Shown here: one piece after another, positions 7,929 through 15,410 of the stretch
Layout: the number at the start of each line of letters is the position of its first letter
Numbering within the stretch: the stretch's first letter is position 1
Assembly: GCF_000400735.1 (NCBI RefSeq)
Contig: NZ_KE007365.1
Location: 268,188-332,187, forward strand
Direction of reading: 5' to 3'
Length of the DNA: 64,000 bases
Source: Acinetobacter tandoii DSM 14970 = CIP 107469
GTDB lineage: Bacteria; Pseudomonadota; Gammaproteobacteria; Pseudomonadales; Moraxellaceae
The notes under the pieces: model-generated
Database searches by the model: none
What the model saw: the letters and a program-made list of their open reading frames with translations, nothing else
Told to the model about the DNA's origin: nothing
Translations under genes and position numbers: made by a program

Positions 7929-8578
7929 ACGGCTTGTCCTTGTGTAGCAAGAACCTCAAGCATTGCCTGATAAAGCACATCTGCTGATTGAGCCCCTGCA
8001 ATCGCAAAACTTTTATCAAATACAAAATATGGCACGCCCTTTCCTCCTGTATTTGCCGACAAAAATGGCGTCGTTGTTGTATTACTTATATTGTTCAATT
8101 CTTCTTCAAGGACTCCTAAATAGGCTGCAATCCTCTTTAGAACTGTTACATCCCCAATATCTTCTGAATGCAAGAAATAGGCTGAAAATATTCCTTCTAA
8201 TAGCCGATTCCGTAACATCAGATCGCCCTTAGTTTCGATATGCTTAATTAACTGATGAGCTTTTCTTGTATTCGGCATACGTTGAATACGATCAAAATTT
8301 ATCTCTAAGGAAACAGCTTTTGCAGCTTGACGTACTTGATTCTGACGCATTCGAACTGCGGTAATACTCCCTAATCTTTTTAAATAGAAAGCTTGAAAAG
8401 GAACACCTTCTTCTGGAATTTCAGTTAATAACTGTACGCCTTTCCATTGCAATTTGACTTCTACATCAGGATCGCTCTGTTGTAGCAATTGAATGGCCGC
8501 TTCTAATTGCCGTTTGCCAATCAGACACCAAGGGCAAATAAAATCAAAATACACATCAATATGAATCAAACGAGACAT
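7925..8578 (-). CDS. FrnE/DsbA-family thiol oxidoreductase
   Basis: The 217-residue protein has a thioredoxin-like start with CPWC (residues 15-18, DFICPWCLIGKRQLE), an all-helical insertion and the cis-proline region GGKGVPYFVFDK. This is the FrnE/2-hydroxychromene-2-carboxylate isomerase branch of the DsbA superfamily. No signal peptide is visible, so it probably acts in the cytoplasm. The two-cysteine motif favours redox or glutathione-linked chemistry over the isomerase reaction, which uses a serine at this place. It overlaps the MFS gene by 1 bp (TGATG) and the Rieske gene by 4 bp, so all are co-translated. Confidence 0.83.
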   Translation of the reverse strand: MSRLIHIDVYFDFICPWCLIGKRQLEAAIQLLQQSDPDVEVKLQWKGVQLLTEIPEEGVPFQAFYLKRLGSITAVRMRQNQVRQAAKAVSLEINFDRIQRMPNTRKAHQLIKHIETKGDLMLRNRLLEGIFSAYFLHSEDIGDVTVLKRIAAYLGVLEEELNNISNTTTTPFLSANTGGKGVPYFVFDKSFAIAGAQSADVLYQAMLEVLATQGQAV

Positions 8579-9909
8579 CAGCGATCACCTGTATTAAATA
8601 ACTGAGTCGGTTCCAATTTGGTTTGTGCTTCAAAACGAGTGATGTCTCGAAGATAGTGACGTTTAGCATAGAAAAAAACGGCTGCCGCAGCGATGCACAT
8701 TAAAGGCATAAGTTGAAAGGCGCTGTGTAAGCCAATCACATCTGATATCTTTCCAATAACCAAAGGACCTAAAGCCAAACCAAGAAAATTATTGGCTAAA
8801 GTTAAGGTTGCAAATGCTGTGCTATGTACAGAATTATGGGTCAGGTTTGCGACCATCGCACTAGAAGGACCATTGGTTCCAAGTGCAATAAACATCCCAA
8901 TACAGATCATGAGCAGTTGCCCATTTCCAGCAGGCATCCCAAAGGCAATTGACAACAGAACACAACCAATCAAGCAAAATGCGATTGCTAGGCTCACTTT
9001 GCGATCAGGTCGATTACGCCCCAAACGATCACACAACATTCCACAAAGAATGGTGCCAATTGCACTACTCAGCACAATCACCGCAGCGATAACACCTGCT
9101 CTATCTGTACTCATGCCATAAAATCGATTGAGGTAACTCGGCAACCAAACGATGACTGTGCCCCCAACAAATAACTGCAAACCGCTGCCAATATAGGTTG
9201 CAAGCACAGAACGGCTGGAATAAATAGATTTTAGTGGTTGTTTAAATTGATCAGGTTTGGCTTCAGACTTAATCTTACGGGACTGAATTCCTATCTTTTT
9301 CTCTTTGACGACCATTGGGTATAAAAGTGCTAAACACAACCCAAACACCGCCATGCCACCAAATGCCCAACGCCAACCATAGTGTTCAGCCATAACACCA
9401 CCTAAAGCCATGCCCAAGAAGGAACCAAACACTCCACCTGCCATAAATGCACTGGCTAATGTTGCACGCATTTCACGGGGAAAGACGGCTACAACTACCG
9501 CAATCCCTACACTGCCATAAGCTGCTTCACCGACACCCACCATAAAACGGGCGATAAACATCTGTTGGTAATTTTCCGCAATTGCACAACCAAGCGTTGC
9601 CAAACTCCATAACACAGCCATAAAAGTGAGACTTTTAATTTTGCCGAAACGGTCAGCCAATATAGATAAAGGTAATGTTAACAATCCAACCATTAAAGCG
9701 ACGATGCCACTTAATAACCCGAGCTGACTATCTGACAAGGCCCATTCATTTTTAATTAAAGGAAAAACCGCATTAAGCACTTGGCGCGACATATAGTCCG
9801 AAATAAGCAAACCAAAAGTTAAAGCAAAAACTAACCACGCATACTTACGTGGTATGTCGACTGATGTATCTAAGCCATCTGTAGAACTGGCATACTGATG
9901 TGCACCCAT
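8578..9909 (-). CDS. MFS transporter
   Basis: The 443-residue protein shows twelve hydrophobic segments and MFS signatures: DRFGKIKSL after helix 2, GVGEAAYGS in helix 4, and a second-half repeat CDRLGRNRPDRK. The layout resembles the anion:cation symporter (ACS) branch that imports organic acids, including aromatic and sulfonated ones. AAGGAGG lies 4 nt before the start codon. It heads a tightly coupled block with the FrnE-like, Rieske and YeiH genes. A terminator-like hairpin at 9954-9982 separates it from the upstream BKACE gene, so this block may also have its own promoter in 9983-10055. It probably imports the pathway's substrate. Confidence 0.88.
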   Translation of the reverse strand: MGAHQYASSTDGLDTSVDIPRKYAWLVFALTFGLLISDYMSRQVLNAVFPLIKNEWALSDSQLGLLSGIVALMVGLLTLPLSILADRFGKIKSLTFMAVLWSLATLGCAIAENYQQMFIARFMVGVGEAAYGSVGIAVVVAVFPREMRATLASAFMAGGVFGSFLGMALGGVMAEHYGWRWAFGGMAVFGLCLALLYPMVVKEKKIGIQSRKIKSEAKPDQFKQPLKSIYSSRSVLATYIGSGLQLFVGGTVIVWLPSYLNRFYGMSTDRAGVIAAVIVLSSAIGTILCGMLCDRLGRNRPDRKVSLAIAFCLIGCVLLSIAFGMPAGNGQLLMICIGMFIALGTNGPSSAMVANLTHNSVHSTAFATLTLANNFLGLALGPLVIGKISDVIGLHSAFQLMPLMCIAAAAVFFYAKRHYLRDITRFEAQTKLEPTQLFNTGDR

Positions 9910-9953
9910 ACGACCTCCTTGTGTTTCTTATACTTTCTAATTCTCATTCTTCA

Positions 9954-9982
9954 TAAAAATTGTGCCTGATCCGCCGCACAAT
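9954..9982 (-). terminator. Intrinsic terminator between BKACE and MFS genes
   Basis: On the minus strand ATTGTGC pairs with GCACAAT around a 10-nt loop, and TTTTT follows. It lies about 75 nt after the BKACE stop codon. It suggests attenuated or separate transcription of the two halves of the cluster. Confidence 0.6.
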
Positions 9983-10055
9983 CAACTTAGTATCTTAGCC
10001 AAGCCAACATTCCATTTGACTCGGCTGTTGTTGCGTTCGTTTGATACGTTAACCA

Positions 10056-11159
10056 TTAACCAACTTTACGATTTATGTCATATGACGTTTGGTCAAATAT
10101 AATTTCACCAGTACGTTGAGGAACCCCTTTTTGACCTACTTTTCGGTTCGGTGCCATACCATTGGCGAGTAAGGTCTCTTCAATACTGTTGTATTGCACG
10201 CCTATGCGATAAATCTCACGTGCCTCTTTGCCATTTGCTACTTCACGACCAAGCTCATGCGCAATACGAACAGTTTGTTGAATTTGCTGCACAGAACTAA
10301 AACGCTCACCACGATGATCGATAATTGTGTCCTCATTACCTACACGCGCATGCAAACCCATCGCCATAGACATGGTGTTAAATGGCAAAACGTTTTTAAG
10401 CAATGATTCTGAGGTCAAAGTACAGCCATCTGGGACACGGTGAATAAAGTTAAAGAAGTTAAATGGATTTGGACCATCAAAACCGCCACCAATACCAATC
10501 CATGTCAGATTCAATGGCCCCATGTATAAACCTTTACGCACCATCCGTTCCAAGGTTTCTAAACCATGCATACCAGTTAATTGAAAGTGCGGCTGAATGC
10601 CATTTTTACACAAACGCTTTAAGTGCTCAGTTAACCATGCCGGTCCTGCGGGTACAGTCATTTCGGCATATGCTTCTTGAATGGCAGGATGTTCAAGTGA
10701 TGTACCTTTCAAATATTCAGGATACAGAAGTTCCATAATATTCATTTGCGTAGTGTTCACTGCAACCGTCACCTGATCTGGCTTTGGGGTTAGTTCTGCG
10801 AGCATATGGCGCGTATCATCACTAAGCCAAAGGGCAGCTTCACCTTCACTTTCAGGTGCAAATGAAATTGAACCACCGACCTGAATAATCATGTCAGGTA
10901 CAGCTTCACACACACCTGCAATCAGTTCATTAAACTTAGATAAGCGTTTTGAGCCTTTGCCATCAAGTTCACGCACGTGCAAATGAAGTACCGATGCACC
11001 TGCTTCATAACACTCCACCGCTTTTTGGATTTGCTCATCCATGGTTACTGGAATATCTTCTGGAAAATCCTCTGGCATCCACTCTGGGCCGTAAGGTGCA
11101 ACCGTAATAACCACTTTTTCCATATTTTCTGGGTGCAAAGAATCATCAAAGAATTGCAT
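10056..11159 (-). CDS. Beta-keto acid cleavage enzyme (BKACE / 3-keto-5-aminohexanoate cleavage family)
   Basis: A 367-residue TIM-barrel protein of the BKACE family (formerly DUF849). The zinc-binding H-x-H lies in VLHLHVRE and the conserved barrel-end segment HARVGNEDTI is present. These enzymes condense a beta-keto acid with acetyl-CoA, releasing acetoacetate and a CoA ester. The acid varies widely, from 3-keto-5-aminohexanoate to dehydrocarnitine, so the substrate cannot be read directly. It is longer than the usual 270-310 residues, with extra sequence in the middle (about 120-180). The start at 11159 has GAGGAG 6 nt before it; ATG at 11165 overlaps that site. Its presence implies that the pathway passes through a beta-keto acid. 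Confidence 0.85.
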   Translation of the reverse strand: MQFFDDSLHPENMEKVVITVAPYGPEWMPEDFPEDIPVTMDEQIQKAVECYEAGASVLHLHVRELDGKGSKRLSKFNELIAGVCEAVPDMIIQVGGSISFAPESEGEAALWLSDDTRHMLAELTPKPDQVTVAVNTTQMNIMELLYPEYLKGTSLEHPAIQEAYAEMTVPAGPAWLTEHLKRLCKNGIQPHFQLTGMHGLETLERMVRKGLYMGPLNLTWIGIGGGFDGPNPFNFFNFIHRVPDGCTLTSESLLKNVLPFNTMSMAMGLHARVGNEDTIIDHRGERFSSVQQIQQTVRIAHELGREVANGKEAREIYRIGVQYNSIEETLLANGMAPNRKVGQKGVPQRTGEIIFDQTSYDINRKVG

Positions 11160-11219
11160 GTGCATCTCCTCGTATAGTGTTCAAATTGTGAATTGAGTAA
11201 AATGTTCTAATTCTTAAAC

Positions 11220-12068
11220 TTAGTAAGTGGCATTACCAATAATGCCCGCGCGTTCCATTTTGCGGTGACATGCGGGATAGTCCATGACAGCATAATGCTG
11301 TGTGCTACGATTATCCCAAATGGCAATACTGTTTGGCTTCCAACGCCAGCGAACTTGGTACTCTGGAATATAAGCCTGTGAAATTAAATAACGCATTAGA
11401 TCAGCAGCACCCGGATTGGCATCTTGTCCAAAACGCACCATATCTTTGGTATGAAAATTACTGAAGTGCGTCGTAAATGCATTCACGTACAGAATTTTTT
11501 CGCCTGTTTCTGGATGGGTACGAACCACAGGATGCTCTGCATCTGGAAACTGTTGTTTCAGAGCTAACCGTTTTTCAATCGGCATCGCTGCACCAAAGCT
11601 AGCTTCTATACTGTGGTAAGCGCGTAAATTGGCAATTTTGGCCTTAACATCATTTGGTAAATTTTCATACGCCATCACCATATTCGTCCACATGGTGTCG
11701 CCACCAACTGGAGGACACTCAATACAACGCAGGACACAACCCATTGGTGGAACTTTGCGCCAACTGGCATCGCTATGCCACGCGTTTTCATAGCGATCAA
11801 TTGGACTTTCTGGACTTTTATAAATTTGCACCAACCCCGGATGCTCTGGATGACTTCCCACCGCAGGATGGTCTTCCAACTGTCCAAAACGCTCTGCAAA
11901 TGCCACATGCTCAGCACGAGTTAGATTTTGATCTCTTAAGAACAAAACACGATGTTTTAAAAGAAGAGCGCGAATTTCAGAGAACAGACCATCATCATGA
12001 ATTGCATCTGCCAGATTTATCCCGCTTAGTTCTGCGCCAATATGGCAGCTTAATTGTTCAATTTGCAT
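11220..12068 (-). CDS. TauD/TfdA-family 2-oxoglutarate-dependent dioxygenase
   Basis: The 282-residue protein carries the iron-binding triad H98-x-D100 (WHSDASW) and H258 (STQHYAV), with R269 or R273 placed to bind 2-oxoglutarate. The N-terminal IGAELSGINL and the DNRSTQHYA motif are typical of the TauD group. These enzymes hydroxylate carbon next to a leaving group. In taurine and alkylsulfate users this releases sulfite or sulfate, and in TfdA it cleaves an aryl ether. Only 12 bp separate it from the upstream oxidoreductase, and AAAGGA precedes the start. With the YeiH-type exporter in the same cluster, a sulfonate or sulfate ester is a sensible first guess for its substrate. Confidence 0.88.
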   Translation of the reverse strand: MQIEQLSCHIGAELSGINLADAIHDDGLFSEIRALLLKHRVLFLRDQNLTRAEHVAFAERFGQLEDHPAVGSHPEHPGLVQIYKSPESPIDRYENAWHSDASWRKVPPMGCVLRCIECPPVGGDTMWTNMVMAYENLPNDVKAKIANLRAYHSIEASFGAAMPIEKRLALKQQFPDAEHPVVRTHPETGEKILYVNAFTTHFSNFHTKDMVRFGQDANPGAADLMRYLISQAYIPEYQVRWRWKPNSIAIWDNRSTQHYAVMDYPACHRKMERAGIIGNATY

Positions 12069-12080
12069 ATGAAATCCTTT

Positions 12081-13067
12081 TCAAATTACAAAAATAGAAG
12101 AACCTGTGGTTTTACGTGATTCCAAATCACGATGTGCCTGTACTGCGTCTTTCAGTTCATAACGTTGATTAATTTCAATTTTGATTCGACCACTTGCGAC
12201 ATGATCAAACAGTTCATTGGCTAAAGCTTGTTTCTCCACTGGGTCGGCAATGTAGTCTGCAAGTGCTGGACGAGTAATATATAATGAGCCTTTTAGTGCC
12301 AGCAAAACTGGGTTGAAGTCTGGAATCGGCCCTGATGCCGTACCAACGCACACCATTAAACCACGACGTTTTAATGAGTCTAAAGACGACATAAAGGTAT
12401 CTTTACCCACACTGTCAAAAACGACATTAACACCAACACCATTGGTTAACTCACGTACACGCTCTGCAACATTTTCATGGCTATAGTTAATTACATGATC
12501 ACACCCGTGTGCTTTGGCAATCGCAGCTTTTGCATCCGAAGAGGTTGTGCCAATAACCGTTAAACCGAGTAACTTTGCCCACTGCGCCACAATCAAACCC
12601 ACACCACCTGCCGCAGCGTGTAATAAAATTGTATCTCCTGCCTTAAAGTCATAAATTCGACGCATTAAATAACTAGCAGTTAAACCGCGCATGGTCATTG
12701 CAGCTGCTGTCTCGCAGGAAATTTCTTCTGGTAATTTGATTAAAACATTTGCTGCAATTAAACGTGCCGTACTATATGCACCTAAGGTATTTAAAAACCC
12801 TGTGTAAGTTACACGTTCCCCGACTTTAAAGTCGGTCACACCCTCACCCACAGCTTCAATTACACCTGCAGCTTCTACCCCCATACCATTGGCTAAAGGA
12901 ATTTGATAAGTACCATCACGAAAATAAGTATCAGCATAGTTCAAACCAACAGCTACATGTCGCAGTCTTACTTGCCCAGTATCCGGCTCACCGACTATTA
13001 TATCCTCGTAACGCATTACTTCAGGGGTTCCTGTTTCATAGAACCTGATTGCTTTATTCATCGTCAT
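12081..13067 (-). CDS. Zinc-free quinone oxidoreductase (MDR family)
   Basis: The 328-residue protein is a medium-chain reductase of the QOR type. The N-terminal catalytic part contains GLNYADTYFRDG and GVEAAGVIEAVG. The NADPH-binding Rossmann fold has LLHAAAGGVG (about residues 150-160). The zinc-ligand cysteines of true alcohol dehydrogenases are absent. Members reduce quinones or alpha,beta-unsaturated carbonyls with NADPH. It is the first gene of the seven-gene minus-strand cluster, with the operator pair about 80 bp before its start. A likely role is reducing an unsaturated or quinone-like intermediate, or general carbonyl detoxification. Confidence 0.85.
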   Translation of the reverse strand: MTMNKAIRFYETGTPEVMRYEDIIVGEPDTGQVRLRHVAVGLNYADTYFRDGTYQIPLANGMGVEAAGVIEAVGEGVTDFKVGERVTYTGFLNTLGAYSTARLIAANVLIKLPEEISCETAAAMTMRGLTASYLMRRIYDFKAGDTILLHAAAGGVGLIVAQWAKLLGLTVIGTTSSDAKAAIAKAHGCDHVINYSHENVAERVRELTNGVGVNVVFDSVGKDTFMSSLDSLKRRGLMVCVGTASGPIPDFNPVLLALKGSLYITRPALADYIADPVEKQALANELFDHVASGRIKIEINQRYELKDAVQAHRDLESRKTTGSSIFVI

Positions 13068-13147
13068 TTTACTATCCGTGTCGTATTCTTATTCGGTGCT
13101 TAAAGAAGCATGTACTCAAACTACAACATAGCTAGGGTGACAACTTC

Positions 13148-13182
13148 GCATTAGACGACATTGATTTAGCATTTTACGACAT
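13148..13182. promoter_or_regulatory. Direct-repeat operator pair (predicted AraC-family site), catabolic cluster
   Basis: GCATTAGACGACAT (13148-13161) and GCATTTTACGACAT (13169-13182) are 21 bp apart and share CATTnnnCGACA with the pair at 5312-5346. On the minus strand the proximal copy lies 4 nt before TTGTCA, placing a bound activator next to RNA polymerase. Confidence 0.7.
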
Positions 13183-13374
13183 GGCATAAGTAAGGATAGC
13201 TGCAGACTACAATTCTGTCGAAATCATAACTTGAAACTCTTATGCGTCCCTAGACGGTATAAAACATGAAAATTATTGAATTAAAGCACGCACAATGATC
13301 ATGAATTTCAAGAAAATTTGCATAAGAACAAAATAAGCTCAAATTTAACCTGATCATTAACCCAATAACAGAGT

Positions 13375-13404
13375 AGCGATTAGCTCAAATTTGAGCTAAT
13401 CGCT
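13375..13404. repeat. 30-bp perfect palindrome
   Basis: The arms are agcgattagctcaaa and tttgagctaatcgct with no loop. It lies 42 bp after the ndh stop codon (minus strand). No T-run follows on either side, so a rho-independent terminator is unlikely. A protein-binding site or an RNA-stabilising 3' hairpin is possible. Confidence 0.75.
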
Positions 13405-13445
13405 ATACCGTTTTATATCAATAAACTAAATTTATCTGTGAAATA

Positions 13446-14762
13446 TCAATGCATTTTTAATTGTGGTCTAGCCGACTTAGATAAAACATCCTTTAACATC
13501 AGAATGCTGGTTTTAAATAATCCATGCAAAGCGATCTGATGAAATCGATATAGTGACATATACATTAAACGAGCTACAAACCCTTCAATATTGATATTGC
13601 CCATAACATGTCCAACACTATTACGGTCACTTAAAGACACGAGTGAGCCTTTATCCTTAAAGACAAATTCTGGAAGTGGTTGACCAGCGATATAAGCCGC
13701 TAAGGCTTTTTCCAAAAAAATTGCCTGTTGATTGGCGACTTGAGCACGCGGTGCTAAAGGACGCTCCTTTCCTTTTGGTGTATAACTTGCACAATCCCCC
13801 ATTGCAAAAATTGAATCATCTCGTGTCGTTTGCAAAGTCGGCTTAACGATGAGCTGATTAATACGATTGGTTTCTAATTCTGCAATGTTATTGAGAAAAT
13901 CTGGGGCTTTAATTCCTGCAGACCAGACCTTTAAGTCAGCAGCTAATTGCGTTCCATCATCAAAATAAATATGTGTTTCATCAATTTTTTGTACTCGACT
14001 TTTGGTTCTGACCTGAATACCCATGTTGACTAATTCTGCTTCAGCCAAACTTGATATTTTAGAGTTCAGCACTGGCAATACTCGATCAGCCGCCTCAATT
14101 AAGGTAATACATACATTATCGGGTTGAATACTGTCTAAACCATATTTACAAAATTGATGTGCCGCGAAATGCAATTCCGCTGCCAATTCAACCCCTGTTG
14201 CACCTGCACCAATAATCGCAATATTCAGTAAGCTACGCTGCGTATCTTCAATTAGGGTATTGGCTTGAGCTTGGAGATATAGATTTAAAAACTCTTTCTG
14301 TAAATAATCTGCCTGAGCACGCGAATCCAGACACACACAATGTTCTTTTGCGCCTTCGGTATTAAAGTCATTTGAAGTTGATCCTACTGAAACAACTAAA
14401 ATATCGTAAGCAATAGAACGACATGGTGCAATTTTCTCACCTAGATGAGAGCTTAATTCCGCAAGTTGAATCTTTTTTTCGGTGCGATCAATATTAATCA
14501 TTTTCCCCAAAAAGAACTCAAAATGATTTTTATTGGCATGTGCAAAGTAATTCAATTCATCATCATGCGAATTCAATGTTCCTGAAGCCACTTCATGTAA
14601 AAGCGGTTTCCAAATGTGGGTTAAAGTTGCATCGACCAAGATAATTTCGGCTTTATTTTTTTTACCTAAACGGTTCCCTAAACGCGTCGCGAGTTCGAGC
14701 CCACCTGCTCCACCACCGACAATTACGATACGTTTCTTACAATTTTTGTTTTCCAGTTGCAT
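13446..14762 (-). CDS. ndh: Type II NADH dehydrogenase
   Basis: The 438-residue flavoprotein has two dinucleotide-binding motifs: VIVGGGAGGLELATRLG at the N-terminus for FAD, and IIGAGATGVELAAELH in the middle for NADH. The late FAD motif is FAMGDCAS, followed by a PRAQVANQQA segment typical of NDH-2. The C-terminal amphipathic region (about 395-430) probably attaches it to the inner-membrane face. It oxidises NADH and reduces ubiquinone without pumping protons. The start at 14762 has GGAG 8 nt before it and puts the FAD motif near residue 13; ATG at 14816 would add an unlikely tail of 18 residues. It stands alone. Confidence 0.9.
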   Translation of the reverse strand: MQLENKNCKKRIVIVGGGAGGLELATRLGNRLGKKNKAEIILVDATLTHIWKPLLHEVASGTLNSHDDELNYFAHANKNHFEFFLGKMINIDRTEKKIQLAELSSHLGEKIAPCRSIAYDILVVSVGSTSNDFNTEGAKEHCVCLDSRAQADYLQKEFLNLYLQAQANTLIEDTQRSLLNIAIIGAGATGVELAAELHFAAHQFCKYGLDSIQPDNVCITLIEAADRVLPVLNSKISSLAEAELVNMGIQVRTKSRVQKIDETHIYFDDGTQLAADLKVWSAGIKAPDFLNNIAELETNRINQLIVKPTLQTTRDDSIFAMGDCASYTPKGKERPLAPRAQVANQQAIFLEKALAAYIAGQPLPEFVFKDKGSLVSLSDRNSVGHVMGNINIEGFVARLMYMSLYRFHQIALHGLFKTSILMLKDVLSKSARPQLKMH

Positions 14763-14816
14763 TGTTGTTTCTCCAATTGTTTGATGGTTAGGAAACGTTC
14801 GATTCATAATCATCAA

Positions 14817-15410
14817 ATAATTGTCTAGCGTTCCATTGCGCTTAGAGTTGTATCAAAATGTATCGCAAAATAATAAAATACAAATAAATGATAGTTAACA
14901 TTTATTTAATAAATAGTTCTAAGAATTTAACGCAATCAGATGAAATTTTTCACTTCAAATATCAGCAACAAAAAATTTAAATATATTTATTTTTATATAT
15001 TTTTTAAAAATATATTTTGACTAAATTTTAAAAACTCATATAAATTTTATGAAAACAAAGGAGATAAAGTTCTAATTTTTTAATATACAATTCAACTTTC
15101 AAATGTTCTTTTTTTGATCAAAATAAGCAATATTTACAAAACAAAGGAAAAAGTTACCCTGCATTTGGCTTCGCTTATCAGGAGAACTTCTGACATGGAT
15201 CACTTAGAAAATTATGGTTTTTTAAAACTCAAAATAGCCCAAAATTTTGAATAATTTTTTATATGCTGCGTTTAAAAGTCAGCCATTCATATACAAATCT
15301 TGGTGCTTAAATAAGACCATTTTTAATAATGACAGCAAGAAAAAGTCACACCCCTTTTTCAAGAGGTATGACTAAAATTATTAGGTTTATTGCAACTCAA
15401 ATTAAATCAA
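14817..15410. other. AT-rich intergenic region
   Basis: About 600 bp with no supported gene. It holds the ndh promoter area on its left side, long A/T runs in the middle (about 14930-15260), and the ycaO terminator on its right. Reading frames here are short and lack ribosome-binding sites. Confidence 0.5.
15339..15373 (-). terminator. Intrinsic terminator of the OsmC-YcaO gene
   Basis: On the minus strand AGTCATACCTCTT pairs with AAGGGGTGTGACT (two G-U pairs) and a short T-run follows. It begins about 38 nt after the stop codon. Confidence 0.75.

Larger units (their letters stand above)
13068..13445. other. Promoter region of the catabolic cluster and 3' region of ndh
   Basis: No gene is seen here. 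Nearest the qor gene are the AraC-type operator pair and, on the minus strand 4 nt beyond its proximal copy, TTGTCA as a candidate -35 box. Nearest ndh is a 30-bp perfect palindrome (13375-13404), with a partial copy of its arm (AAGCTCAAATTT) at about 13335-13346. Confidence 0.55.
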
